From Shewanella hafniensis (lineage in GTDB: Bacteria > Pseudomonadota > Gammaproteobacteria > Enterobacterales > Shewanellaceae), in NCBI RefSeq assembly GCF_019655335.1, contig NZ_BPFD01000025.1:1-55355 (forward strand): a stretch of DNA of 55,355 nt. The letters are read 5' to 3'. Numbering within the stretch: position 1 is the first letter of the stretch; each line of letters starts with the position of its first letter. Below are positions 36,059-46,386 of the stretch, piece by piece. Both the position numbers and the translations under genes were made by a program. A model generated the notes under the pieces. It was not told the DNA's origin. It did not search any database and worked only from the letters and a program-made list of their open reading frames with translations.

Positions 36059-37078
36059 CTACATTGCCAAAATACGGATTTGATCGCCTTTTGCGAGCAA
36101 CAAACCCGCAGCCAGCTCAGGGCTGATAATGATGTGTTCGGATTTGTCGTCCACGGCCAGTGCGGCAGACGTCGCTCGATAATTGGCTAATTGAGTATTT
36201 GAGATAATAAATTGAGTGTCGGCTTCGACCATGTCACCAATATCGACGGTTAATAAACGGCTTTCACGCACGCCGCGAATGTCCGATAAACGACACTCAA
36301 CCGTTGGACCACCATCAAAAATATCCACGTAACCGCGGCATCTAAAGCCTTCGGCCTGTAGCAGACTTAATGCGGGACGGGTATTGGTATGCACTTCACC
36401 AATCACTTTCTGTGCCTCTTCCGGCAACAGACAAACATAGACAGGGTTTCGTGGCATCATTTCGGCCATAAATGCCTTTTTGCCCAAACCAGAAAGATAA
36501 TCTGCCTGAATAAAATCAATGCCTAAAAAGTGTTTTTGCAGCCAGCCGTAGAAAGGTGAATGACCATCGGCATCGCTCACACCGCGCATTTCGGCAATCA
36601 CAGTTTCGCCAAAACGCTTCGCATGTTGCGCTAAAAACAAAAAGCGACTGCGGGATAACATGCGGCCATTGTTGCCCTTGCGATACGCTTCACGCAAAAA
36701 CAGGGTGCACATCTCGGCGGCGCCCGTGTAGTCATGGCAAAGGGTGAGGGTTTCGACCTCGTTACGCACTTCAATTTGTTCGGAATGATAGACTTCGGTA
36801 CCGAGTCGATAATGGTAAAACGCATCTTCCATTCCCACGGCCGCTTCGATAGCGCACGTGCCCACGACTTCTCGGGTGTCGGTATCTTCCAGCACCATTA
36901 GATAACCTTCATCGAAGGGAGTCTCTACGGCTTTGACGAATGAGGCTTCTGCTCGAGCAATTTTATGTCTGAGCAGATCCGCATTCACAGGTAATGACGT
37001 AAAACCATGACCAGACTCTTCGGCAATTTGATATAAGGCTTCAAAATCGCCAGCCTGAATAGGACGTATGATTAACAT
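36059..37078 (-). CDS. astA: Arginine N-succinyltransferase AstA
   Basis: This 339-residue first enzyme of the AST pathway transfers succinyl from succinyl-CoA to arginine. Recognised by the family start LIIRPIQAGDFEALYQIAEE, the segments ESGHGFTSLP, EMCTLFLREAYRKGNNGRML and MMPRNPVYVCLLPEEAQ, and the length. ATG 37078 follows GAGGAG. It lies 127 bases after astC, with a terminator-like hairpin between them, and is followed closely by astD. Confidence 0.95.
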   Translation of the reverse strand: MLIIRPIQAGDFEALYQIAEESGHGFTSLPVNADLLRHKIARAEASFVKAVETPFDEGYLMVLEDTDTREVVGTCAIEAAVGMEDAFYHYRLGTEVYHSEQIEVRNEVETLTLCHDYTGAAEMCTLFLREAYRKGNNGRMLSRSRFLFLAQHAKRFGETVIAEMRGVSDADGHSPFYGWLQKHFLGIDFIQADYLSGLGKKAFMAEMMPRNPVYVCLLPEEAQKVIGEVHTNTRPALSLLQAEGFRCRGYVDIFDGGPTVECRLSDIRGVRESRLLTVDIGDMVEADTQFIISNTQLANYRATSAALAVDDKSEHIIISPELAAGLLLAKGDQIRILAM

Positions 37079-37163
37079 CTTAGTGTCTCCTCACTTTGGC
37101 TTGCCGTGCATCAAGGCGCCTCTCTTCAAAAAGACAGGTAGTGATGCACGTAAGTATTCCCTG

Positions 37164-37199
37164 ACAAAAAAGGAGTGCGAATAAATTCAGCACTCCTTT
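37164..37199 (-). terminator. Terminator-like hairpin between astC and astA
   Basis: On the minus strand AAAGGAGTGC (37199-37190), loop of 11 bases, GCACTCCTTT (37178-37169) followed by TTTTTGTC. It begins only seven bases after the astC stop, within the presumed astCAD operon, so it may reduce astA-astD expression relative to astC. Confidence 0.85.
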
Positions 37200-37205
37200 G
37201 GTCAT

Positions 37206-38730
<1,525 letters not shown>

Positions 38731-39642
38731 TTAACGAATCAAGTGTGAAAGCACAAAATGGCTAATTTTAGACCTAGCCTCAAGGGCTTCGGGCAATAAA
38801 TCGAACAAGGGAAACACATGGGGCATGTTAGGGTAAAAACAGCCCGTTATCTCGCCGCCACAGGCTTTGACTTGAGCGACTAAGCGCTCAGAATCCTGCA
38901 ATAAGAGTTCCCGCGTACCCGCAATCACTAAGATGGGCGGCAGATCAGCTAAGTTTCCCTGCAAGGGTGAAACCTTTGCTGACATAGGGTCTGCCCCAGC
39001 AAGATAAGCGCCCCGTAAACGCAGTAAGGCTTCGATGGTGAAGAAGGGATCGTCAGCCGCGAGTATCAACTCAGTATCTCCGGTTAGTGCTAAATCCAAC
39101 GCGGGCGATAACAGGATACAAGCCGTCGGCAAAGGCAGAGCTAAACGCTTTAATTCCAGCAATAAGCTCAAGGCTAAATTGCCGCCAGCAGAGTCGCCCA
39201 TAAGGACCACATTGTCAGCGCCCTTAAGCGCAATTAATCGCTTATAGGCTTCAAGCACATCATCAAATGGCGCAGGAAAAGGATGCTCAGGTGCGAGACG
39301 ATAATCGGGAATATAGGCATCCAATTTACAACGCTGGCTAATATCCGCGATCAATCTTGCGTGGGCATGGGGCGTTTTAAAACAAAAACCTCCACCACGG
39401 ATATAAAACAGATTGCCAAGGCGAGTTTGTTCATTGAGAAGCACATAGTGCAGCAAGCTAGAGTGTTGCAAAGGGATGGTGGCACTGACTAACTTATCCG
39501 GCCAAGGAAGCCAACGTTTATCGAGATCAAGCAACTTTTTACGCACTTGCGCTAGGGGGACTTTGGCTTTGCCGCGACTGATGGATGGCCTAGCAACATA
39601 GGATAAAATAGTATTCAGTACAGATGCTTGCCAGCTTGGCAT
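38731..39642 (-). CDS. Alpha/beta hydrolase, hormone-sensitive-lipase-like esterase
   Basis: This 303-residue esterase has nucleophile motif GDSAGGN (Ser about 151), an acidic residue in the VIAGTRELL region and a final His in PNMPHVF. The oxyanion-hole motif, normally HGGG, reads RGGG (YIRGGGFCFK). This is a substitution I would not expect to abolish the oxyanion hole, which is formed by the glycines. There is no signal peptide. ATG 39642 follows GGAAGTG. The substrate is unknown. It is a monocistronic-looking gene between the astC upstream region and the HDOD gene. Confidence 0.88.
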   Translation of the reverse strand: MPSWQASVLNTILSYVARPSISRGKAKVPLAQVRKKLLDLDKRWLPWPDKLVSATIPLQHSSLLHYVLLNEQTRLGNLFYIRGGGFCFKTPHAHARLIADISQRCKLDAYIPDYRLAPEHPFPAPFDDVLEAYKRLIALKGADNVVLMGDSAGGNLALSLLLELKRLALPLPTACILLSPALDLALTGDTELILAADDPFFTIEALLRLRGAYLAGADPMSAKVSPLQGNLADLPPILVIAGTRELLLQDSERLVAQVKACGGEITGCFYPNMPHVFPLFDLLPEALEARSKISHFVLSHLIR

Positions 39643-39697
39643 ATCACTTCCTCTACTTAAACGCCGCCATCCCGACGCTCAAGTCGCAGGTCGTGGA

Positions 39698-40843
39698 TTA
39701 CAGCAGATCTAACTTTCTATAATTCTGTGCTTTTAAGCGCAGTACTTCTTGCTCAGTTAACTCGTAATAATCAAACATTAAACGCTTTTCTTGGGGATCG
39801 ATTTGACGCATCTCTTCGAGTAACACCACTTTAGCATAACAGTTTGCCCGTGCGACTAATGCCGCCTGCGGTGACAACTCCCGATAACTTAAGGTCAGGT
39901 CTAGCTCCTTCAATAACCCAGTCAAAGGGCTAGCTTCAAACTTAAGCAGCTCTAATAACTGCCAGTTTAGTTTATGACCATGACTTAACACTTGTTCAAA
40001 CACAGCCTTGGCCGGAAACTCAGTGGCAATCACAGCATCATACACTTCCTTATCACGGCTGCTGCTGGCTTCCCTTATCCAAGAGCCCCAAGTTTGATCG
40101 AATAAGCGCGCGCTCAAACTCAGCACAACCGAGGTGCCTAATTGATTGAGTAAGGCACTACTGTAAACTAAGGCTGAGTCAGTATTATGAAGCTGAGCCA
40201 ACGCATTGGCCGCAATGCCACTGACTATGCTGTAGCGCCATAATTTACGGGTAGTCCACAGCAACTTAGCATTGGCGCTCGGCAGCCAATTACGCAGGCA
40301 AAAATAAGGGATAATCGTTCGCAGATTTTCGATGCCGATGTAATTCATCACCAATTTAATATCGGTAACTCGCACATCTGAGCTCTGAGGCCGGCGAGCG
40401 CGAAAAGACGGGCTGTTGACCATATTGGTTAAGTCGCGGCACAACCAACTTAAGTTGCTGATCAGCGGTCTTAATCGCGTCGCATCAAGATTTTTTGCCA
40501 GCAGTAATTCCAGCAACAGAATTTGCGATTCATTGATCTCTGACTTAGCCAGAACCAGTTCGGGGGACGCGAGTTGATGCTCGATGGCATTATTGACCGT
40601 TTCATGCAGCTGGCTCGACACGGCTTCAAACACTTCTTTGGCTTTAATTTGTTTCATCAAACGTGCCAAAATCGCTTCGCGCTCAACATCTAACTTATTC
40701 GCATCGGCCTCTAATTCAAGGTCGAGGTCATCCAAAAGAGTCGGGCTCGCTTTATGCTTTCCGAGGATCAACTGTTGGTAGAGTCTGTGCTCTATCTCTA
40801 TAATTTTGCCGGGTCTTACACCGCCCGCAACCGAAATCGCCAC
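39698..40843 (-). CDS. HDOD domain protein
   Basis: This 381-residue soluble protein has an HDOD domain (HD-related output domain), recognised from the MNYIGIENLRTIIPYFCLRNW segment (about 167-187) and helical pattern with ALVYSSALLNQLGTSVVL (about 227). HDOD proteins are regulatory and usually lack the metal-binding HD pair, as here. The N-terminal 110 residues are helical without a recognised domain. Start is GTG 40843 with AGGAAAG upstream. Possible links to signalling are unknown. Confidence 0.85.
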   Translation of the reverse strand: MAISVAGGVRPGKIIEIEHRLYQQLILGKHKASPTLLDDLDLELEADANKLDVEREAILARLMKQIKAKEVFEAVSSQLHETVNNAIEHQLASPELVLAKSEINESQILLLELLLAKNLDATRLRPLISNLSWLCRDLTNMVNSPSFRARRPQSSDVRVTDIKLVMNYIGIENLRTIIPYFCLRNWLPSANAKLLWTTRKLWRYSIVSGIAANALAQLHNTDSALVYSSALLNQLGTSVVLSLSARLFDQTWGSWIREASSSRDKEVYDAVIATEFPAKAVFEQVLSHGHKLNWQLLELLKFEASPLTGLLKELDLTLSYRELSPQAALVARANCYAKVVLLEEMRQIDPQEKRLMFDYYELTEQEVLRLKAQNYRKLDLL

Positions 40844-41006
40844 TATAAGTCTTTCCTATATCGCTAATGCCTGAGTGACGTCAAAACAATCAAACTCTCA
40901 AAATCATTACAATTTCAGCACATACACTTAATCTTAGCAATAACGCAAAGTCGCAGAACACAAACATAGTGTGATGTCGGATATTTCCTACTCAGTTACC
41001 CAATAA

Positions 41007-41029
41007 AAAGGCCTCACATAGAGGCCTTT
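41007..41029 (-). terminator. Terminator after the S9 peptidase gene
   Basis: On the minus strand AAAGGCCTC, loop, GAGGCCTTT followed by TTATTGGG; perfect 9-bp stem directly after the stop codon. Confidence 0.88.
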
Positions 41030-41047
41030 ACAGGAAATCGAGCTGAG

Positions 41048-43528
41048 TTATTTGAGTTCTTGTTCGAATAACTTATAGATACGGCGGTATTCGTCTAACC
41101 AGCTAGAAGGCTGACGGAAACCATGGGGCTCGACAGGATAAATCGCCGTTTCAAAGGTCGGTTTTTCCAGTTCAATCAAATGCTGCACCATGCGCACGCT
41201 GTCTTGGAAGAAGACGTTGTCGTCCATGACTCCACTCATAATAAGCAGTGGTTTAGTTAATCCTTGAGCATGCTCAATCGGAGAGCTGCGCTCATAGGCG
41301 ATAGGATCGACATCAGGCGTATTTAAGATGTTGGAGGTATAAGGCGCATTATAATGTGCCCAGTCCGCCACAGGACGCAGTGCGGCTCCTGCTTGGAACA
41401 GGTCTGGTGCAGTGAACAATGACATAAAGGTTAAGAATCCGCCGTAGGAACCACCATAGGTCCCGACACGTTGCGTATCGACATTCGTATTGGCTCCCAT
41501 CCAGCTAACACCATCCTTTAAGTCTTCGACTTCTGGATGACCCATATTGCGATAAATCGCAGTGCGCCAATCTCGGCCATAACCTTTAGAGCCACGGTAA
41601 TCCATGTCCATTACCACATAACCTTGCTGAGTCAGCAGGTTGTGGAACATAAATTCGCGAAAGTATCCACTAAAGCCGTAGTCAGCATTTTGCAGATAAC
41701 CTGCGCCGTGGTTGAAAATCACCGCAGGGTACTTCTCGGCGCGGGACTTATCATAGCCTTGCGGCAGATAAACGCGGGCGTACACCTTGCCGGCGCCATG
41801 ATTTGAAGGTACTGCTACCACTTCTGGCGCTTGCCATGGGTAATTTTTAAAGGCATCGCTGGTGTAAGACGTCAGCTGCTTTAACTCACCGCCAATGGGT
41901 TGAACATACAGCTCATTGGGCTGAGTGCGGCGTGAGGCATTAAGTAATAGCTGAGTGCCATCGGGACTTAGGCTGTAATCTAAGTTGCCATCCCACTGCG
42001 TTAATTGCTCATTTTTGCCTGTGGCTAAGTTCACCCTGTGAACGTTATACATACCAGGGTGAGTTTGGTTAGCTTTGTAGTAGATATAATTCGCGTCCGG
42101 TGACAGCTGGATGTCGCTCACAACAAACTTGCCTTGGGTTAAGGCGCGCGGCTTTGCACCGAGTCCTTTCACATAGAGCTGCGAATAACCTGATTCTTCC
42201 GACAAATAGTACAGAGAATCCGTCCCCGGCAACCAACCGAATTGGTTGTAGTCATAATTCACCCATGCATCATCATGCAAACGATGCTCTGTGGTGAATT
42301 TACCTTTAGCGAGATCGACACTGGCGATCCAGCGATCTTTGTTATCGGTAGCTTCTAGCATCAGAGCCAATTTATCTTCCGATTCATGCCACTGAATCGC
42401 ACTCTGGGTCCAGCCCCAATCTTGCATCAGCTGAATTTTGCGTGGCGCTTTAGTGCTTTGGTAAGTTTCGCCTTTCGCTTTAGCATTCTCAGCTTTCACT
42501 TTGGCGAGCACATCTTCATCAAAACCCGTCAAGCCCTCGATAGTGATATCGACTTGTTTATGCTGGTTTAAATCAAGCACTACAAAGCGTTGCCCTGGCG
42601 GCGTATCTTCAGCCACACGTGCACGCACGGGTACGGGATCAATATAACCATCGCTGCCTAAGTAGTTAGGCATGATGTCGTGTTCACTGCTGCCGGTGTA
42701 ATTCTTGTCGGTCAGAGCAAGTAAAATATAGCGGCCATCCGGTGACAGGCTAAGCTCTGACACGACTTCGCTATCGCCTAAATACCAAGTGCTGGCGGCA
42801 AGTGTTGGGTCGCTTTTTTGCAATTCATCTTTGTACTGTGCTTTGGCTTTAGCGTTCTCTTGCTGCAGCGCTACATACTGAATCAATCTGTGCTGTTGCT
42901 TAGCAATGTAAGACGTTGGCTCTTTTACACCTTCAGGGGCTTTCGCCATTTTAAATTCAGCAAGTTGCTCGACTAAGCCTGAGTCTTGATGAATTTGGAA
43001 AACATTGTCGCCCTGCCAATAGGCGATATCGCCATTATTGAGATAACGCACGCCATCGATAGCACTGCGCTGGCGAGTCAGCTGGCTGATTTTACCTGTG
43101 CTTAATTGCTTAACAAAAATATTGCCCTGATACAGATAAGCCTTGTGAGACTTAGTGCGATCAAACACACCAAACTGCTGATCTGCCGCGTGTAATTTAT
43201 CAAGTGCTAGCTCGACGGCGCGACTGTCATTGATACCTTGCTGATAATAGCTACGCAGAGGTGAAGCACTCGCTTGGCGGGCAAACAGCACACTTTGGCT
43301 ATCGTCGCTCCAGTATGCCTCTTTGGCGAAAACGCCCATCCAATCGGGATTTGCCATAATTTGATTAAGCGTAAGCGCCTGTGAAACCTGTGGCGGTTGG
43401 GCTAAGGGAACTTGGAATGCTTGCGGGGATGATGCAGGAACTGCTGTTTCAGTCGATGTCGCAGCGCAACCTGCCAACACGGCAACCGCTAACGCACTTA
43501 AACCCAAATTTCGCATTACGCTTCTCAT
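41048..43528 (-). CDS. S9 family prolyl oligopeptidase/dipeptidyl peptidase lipoprotein
   Basis: This 826-residue protein has a lipoprotein signal ending in the lipobox LAGC (Cys21), then a beta-propeller (repeats such as LSPDGRYILLA, LSPDANYIYY, LSPDGTQLLL) and a C-terminal alpha/beta hydrolase. The triad is Ser694 in GGSYGG, Asp769/770 in VMDDNV and His802 in EPHGF. It resembles DPP IV and is likely to cleave dipeptides or oligopeptides after proline in the envelope. ATG 43528 follows AAGGAAGGA at normal spacing. It is a single gene upstream of a terminator. Confidence 0.93.
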   Translation of the reverse strand: MRSVMRNLGLSALAVAVLAGCAATSTETAVPASSPQAFQVPLAQPPQVSQALTLNQIMANPDWMGVFAKEAYWSDDSQSVLFARQASASPLRSYYQQGINDSRAVELALDKLHAADQQFGVFDRTKSHKAYLYQGNIFVKQLSTGKISQLTRQRSAIDGVRYLNNGDIAYWQGDNVFQIHQDSGLVEQLAEFKMAKAPEGVKEPTSYIAKQQHRLIQYVALQQENAKAKAQYKDELQKSDPTLAASTWYLGDSEVVSELSLSPDGRYILLALTDKNYTGSSEHDIMPNYLGSDGYIDPVPVRARVAEDTPPGQRFVVLDLNQHKQVDITIEGLTGFDEDVLAKVKAENAKAKGETYQSTKAPRKIQLMQDWGWTQSAIQWHESEDKLALMLEATDNKDRWIASVDLAKGKFTTEHRLHDDAWVNYDYNQFGWLPGTDSLYYLSEESGYSQLYVKGLGAKPRALTQGKFVVSDIQLSPDANYIYYKANQTHPGMYNVHRVNLATGKNEQLTQWDGNLDYSLSPDGTQLLLNASRRTQPNELYVQPIGGELKQLTSYTSDAFKNYPWQAPEVVAVPSNHGAGKVYARVYLPQGYDKSRAEKYPAVIFNHGAGYLQNADYGFSGYFREFMFHNLLTQQGYVVMDMDYRGSKGYGRDWRTAIYRNMGHPEVEDLKDGVSWMGANTNVDTQRVGTYGGSYGGFLTFMSLFTAPDLFQAGAALRPVADWAHYNAPYTSNILNTPDVDPIAYERSSPIEHAQGLTKPLLIMSGVMDDNVFFQDSVRMVQHLIELEKPTFETAIYPVEPHGFRQPSSWLDEYRRIYKLFEQELK

Positions 43529-43699
43529 TTGTCCTTCCTTTTATTGTTATCGCAACGGCTAAATGACCCAGTCTAGTTTATCTGCTGGTTTTGCCTATTC
43601 GCGTAGTTTTGCCGCAGTTATAGCATAGTTAATCGCTAAACTTGCTTAAAAAAAGGATAAATCTTGTAACAGAAATTGATAGTACGAATATAGTGCGGA

Positions 43700-43731
43700 G
43701 AGTTTTTAGGGCGAGGAGTTTTCAGGGCGAG
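43700..43731. repeat. Short tandem repeat, 16-bp period
   Basis: GAGTTTTTAGGGCGAG (43700-43715) followed directly by GAGTTTTCAGGGCGAG (43716-43731), one base different. It lies just before the pabA stop, with no known role. Confidence 0.8.
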
Positions 43732-43735
43732 GAAA

Positions 43736-44320
43736 TTATACTGGCATAGCCGATTGCGCTAAAAAATTGGCTAATAGTTCGAGACCTTGCTCGGTAAGAA
43801 TCGATTCGGGATGAAATTGCACCCCATACAAGGGTAAATCTTGATGACTCATGGCCATGATTTCTCGGCCGTGGATCGGATCATCAAACCAAGCATCGAG
43901 AACAAAACCTTCAGGCACAGCATCCACCAATAACGAGTGATAGCGTGTCACAGTTAAGGGCTGATTCAATCCCTCAAATAACCGCTGCCCAGTGTGAGCA
44001 ATGGCGCTGACCTTGCCGTGCATCACCCGCTTAGCACGCACCACCTTGGCACCAAAAACCTGCGCCATCGCCTGATGCCCTAAACACACACCTAGGATCG
44101 GCATACGCGTGGCAAAATGTTCAATCGCCGCGAGGGAAATCCCCGCCTCATTGGGAGTGCAAGGGCCGGGCGAAATCACCAGATGAGTAGGCGCAAGCGC
44201 CTCGATGTCGGCGATGCTAATTTCATCATTACGTTTAACCACTATCTCTTGCCCTAGCTGCTGAAAATACTGCACTAAGTTAAAGGTAAAAGAGTCGTAA
44301 TTATCGATCATTAGCAACAT
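43736..44320 (-). CDS. pabA: Aminodeoxychorismate/anthranilate synthase glutamine amidotransferase
   Basis: This 194-residue class I glutaminase has the oxyanion segment [12 protein letters not shown] (about 50-60), nucleophile Cys in GVCLGHQAM (about 79) and His/Glu in VQFHPES (about 168). It supplies ammonia to PabB (folate) and, in many gammaproteobacteria, also to TrpE. Because it is not in a trp cluster, pabA is the more likely name. It appears monocistronic. Confidence 0.92.
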   Translation of the reverse strand: MLLMIDNYDSFTFNLVQYFQQLGQEIVVKRNDEISIADIEALAPTHLVISPGPCTPNEAGISLAAIEHFATRMPILGVCLGHQAMAQVFGAKVVRAKRVMHGKVSAIAHTGQRLFEGLNQPLTVTRYHSLLVDAVPEGFVLDAWFDDPIHGREIMAMSHQDLPLYGVQFHPESILTEQGLELLANFLAQSAMPV

Positions 44321-44424
44321 ACAAGATCCATTGGCCTAAATGGGTAAGAGTAGAACGCATATCCGACGGATGAATGCGGGCGCAAATGCTACCACACCTT
44401 ATCCTCAAGGTTTAGCCAATTACG

Positions 44425-44450
44425 GCGATAAAATATAGCGATAAAATATA
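44425..44450. repeat. Short tandem repeat, 13-bp period
   Basis: GCGATAAAATATA occurs twice head to tail (44425-44437 and 44438-44450), followed by a partial copy (GTGA). It lies between sspB and pabA. Confidence 0.85.
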
Positions 44451-44456
44451 GTGACA

Positions 44457-44480
44457 AAAAAGCCAGTCATTGGACTGGCT
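44457..44480 (-). terminator. Terminator after sspB
   Basis: On the minus strand AGCCAGTC, loop of 4, GACTGGCT followed by TTTTTGTCAC; 8-bp stem downstream of sspB. Confidence 0.88.
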
Positions 44481-44527
44481 CAGTTTTAAAACAACTTGGG
44501 CATCTCACCACAGCGATTTAGCGGTCG

Positions 44528-44965
44528 TTATTTTACGACGGTTAAATGGCTGCGACGCTTAGGGGGCTCATCCGTCGGTTCAGGCGCTTTATCGTTTGTT
44601 TCAACAACAGATAAAGATGAATCGACTTCATCGTCAAGCAAATAAGCATCTTCGATATCGAAGACAGTGCCAGCCCCATTTTCACGGGCATAAATAGCGA
44701 CAATTGACGCCATTGGCAACATCACCTGCTGGGGAACACCACCAAAACGCGCATTGAACTCCACACACTCATTGCTAATTTGCAAATTGCCCACTGCGCC
44801 AGCAGCGATATTCAACACTATCTGGCCATCCTTCACGTATTGCTGCGGTACTTGAGTACCTTCGATAAAGGCATCAACCACAACGTGAGGAGTCAATTGG
44901 TTATCCATCAACCAATCATAGTAAGCCCTTAGTAAATAAGGACGATTTGGAGTCAAAGGCTTCAT
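44528..44965 (-). CDS. sspB: ClpXP adaptor SspB
   Basis: This 145-residue adaptor delivers ssrA-tagged proteins to ClpXP. The substrate-binding domain is recognised (PYLLRAYYDWLMDNQLTPHV, FNARFGGVPQ, MASIVAIYARENG), and the C-terminal ClpX-binding tail is present (RRSHLTVVK). Between them lies an acidic linker (about 110-135). Its ATG overlaps the sspA stop as TAATG, so it is co-translated with sspA, the usual order. Confidence 0.95.
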   Translation of the reverse strand: MKPLTPNRPYLLRAYYDWLMDNQLTPHVVVDAFIEGTQVPQQYVKDGQIVLNIAAGAVGNLQISNECVEFNARFGGVPQQVMLPMASIVAIYARENGAGTVFDIEDAYLLDDEVDSSLSVVETNDKAPEPTDEPPKRRSHLTVVK

Positions 44966-45594
44966 TACATACCCATGCGCATTTCGCGTTCAGCTTCAGT
45001 CAAAGAAGCTTTAAACGATTCACGCTCAAAAATACGTGTCATGTACGCTTTGATATCTTTAGCTACACGGCTATCTAGCTCAATACCTAATACAGGTAAG
45101 CGCCATAACAATGGGCCAAGGTAGCAATCCGCTAGACCAAATTCTTCGCTCATGAAGTAAGGCACTTCACCGAAGATTGGCGCAATTGCAATCAGGCTTT
45201 CAGTCAACTCTTTACGAGCGGCTTCAACACGATCACCTTTACGGATACGGTCAACGAGCGAATACCAGTCAGTATCGATGCGATGCATCATCAAACGGCT
45301 TTGGCCGCGAGACACTGGATAAACTGGCATCAAAGGCGGATGAGGAAAACGCTCATCCAAATATTCCATGATAATGCGTGATTCGTATAAAACGAGTTCA
45401 CGGTCTACCAAAGTTGGCACTGAGTTATATGGATTTACTTCGAGCAAATCCTCAGGCATTTCGTTAGGGTCGACCTGTAAAACATCAACAGTAACCCCTT
45501 TCTCAGCTAACACGATACGTACTTGATGGCTATACAGATCATCAGCACCTGAAAACAGTGTCATGATAGAGCGTTTGTTGGCAGCAACAGCCAT
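44965..45594 (-). CDS. sspA: Stringent starvation protein A
   Basis: This 209-residue GST-fold protein without glutathione use binds RNA polymerase and alters transcription in starvation. Visible are the thioredoxin-like N-domain (MTLFSGADDLYSHQVRIVLA, NPYNSVPTLVDRELVLYES) and the all-helical C-domain. ATG 45594 follows GGAGGG. It is the first gene of sspA-sspB, downstream of petC, with a strong hairpin between petC and sspA. Confidence 0.96.
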   Translation of the reverse strand: MAVAANKRSIMTLFSGADDLYSHQVRIVLAEKGVTVDVLQVDPNEMPEDLLEVNPYNSVPTLVDRELVLYESRIIMEYLDERFPHPPLMPVYPVSRGQSRLMMHRIDTDWYSLVDRIRKGDRVEAARKELTESLIAIAPIFGEVPYFMSEEFGLADCYLGPLLWRLPVLGIELDSRVAKDIKAYMTRIFERESFKASLTEAEREMRMGM

Positions 45595-45615
45595 TGATAC
45601 CCTCCAGAATCGAAA

Positions 45616-45654
45616 TAAAACAAAAGTAAACGAGGGGCAAAGCCCCCCGTTTAC
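45616..45654 (-). terminator. Terminator between petC and sspA
   Basis: On the minus strand GTAAACGGGGGGC (45654-45642), loop TTT, GCCCCTCGTTTAC (45638-45626) followed by TTTTGTTTTATTT; 13-bp stem with one mismatch. Confidence 0.93.
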
Positions 45655-45690
45655 ACTATGCGGATATTACATTTTACCCGTTATTGGTGC

Positions 45691-46386
45691 CTAGTGTACA
45701 TCTTTCCAATACTCTTTCTTCAAGAGGTAGGCCACAATAAAGAATATAAATAGGAATCCGAGTACCCACCAGCCCATAGCTTGACGCTCTAGCTTAACAG
45801 GTTCAGCCGAATAAACTAAGAAGCCAGTGATATCACGTACTGCTTGGTCGTATTCTTCCGCATTCAATTTACCGCCAGTCACCACAATAGTGCCATCTTC
45901 TTGTTTAACTGGTGTGCCTTGTAACTCTTCGAGTACATGTGGCATGCCAACAGATGGGAATACTGTGTTATTCACACCAAATGGGCGACTTGGATCTTTA
46001 TAGAAGCCTTTCAGATAGGAATAAACCCAATCTTCACCACGCACGCGAGCAACTAAAGTTAAGTCTGGCGGTGTAGCGCCAAACCATTTAGCAGCATCTT
46101 TAGGTGGAATAGCGTTTTGCATCAACTCACCAATTTTGGCATCAGTGAACATATACTTGTTACGCATATCATCCGCAGAGATACCGATATCGGTTGCTAC
46201 ACGTTCATAACGTTGATACTGAGTGCTATGGCAACCAGAACAGTAATGTTGGAACAGGTCCACACCACGTTCTAAAGAAGCTTTATCATGCAGATCAACA
46301 TTGGCATCTTCTAAATGTACGTGTCCGCTCGCGGCAATTGCCAAGGTCGGCAACAAGGCAACTAATGCAATCAATAATTTTTTCAT
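45691..46386 (-). CDS. petC: Cytochrome c1 of the bc1 complex
   Basis: This 231-residue protein has a signal peptide (KKLLIALVALLPTLAIAA), heme-binding CSGCH (about 49-53), the axial methionine probably in FPSVGMPHV, and a C-terminal membrane anchor (GWWVLGFLFIFFIVAYLL). It accepts electrons from the Rieske protein in the periplasm. Its start overlaps the petB stop as TAATG. It is the last gene of petA-petB-petC, before a strong terminator. Confidence 0.97.
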   Translation of the reverse strand: MKKLLIALVALLPTLAIAASGHVHLEDANVDLHDKASLERGVDLFQHYCSGCHSTQYQRYERVATDIGISADDMRNKYMFTDAKIGELMQNAIPPKDAAKWFGATPPDLTLVARVRGEDWVYSYLKGFYKDPSRPFGVNNTVFPSVGMPHVLEELQGTPVKQEDGTIVVTGGKLNAEEYDQAVRDITGFLVYSAEPVKLERQAMGWWVLGFLFIFFIVAYLLKKEYWKDVH

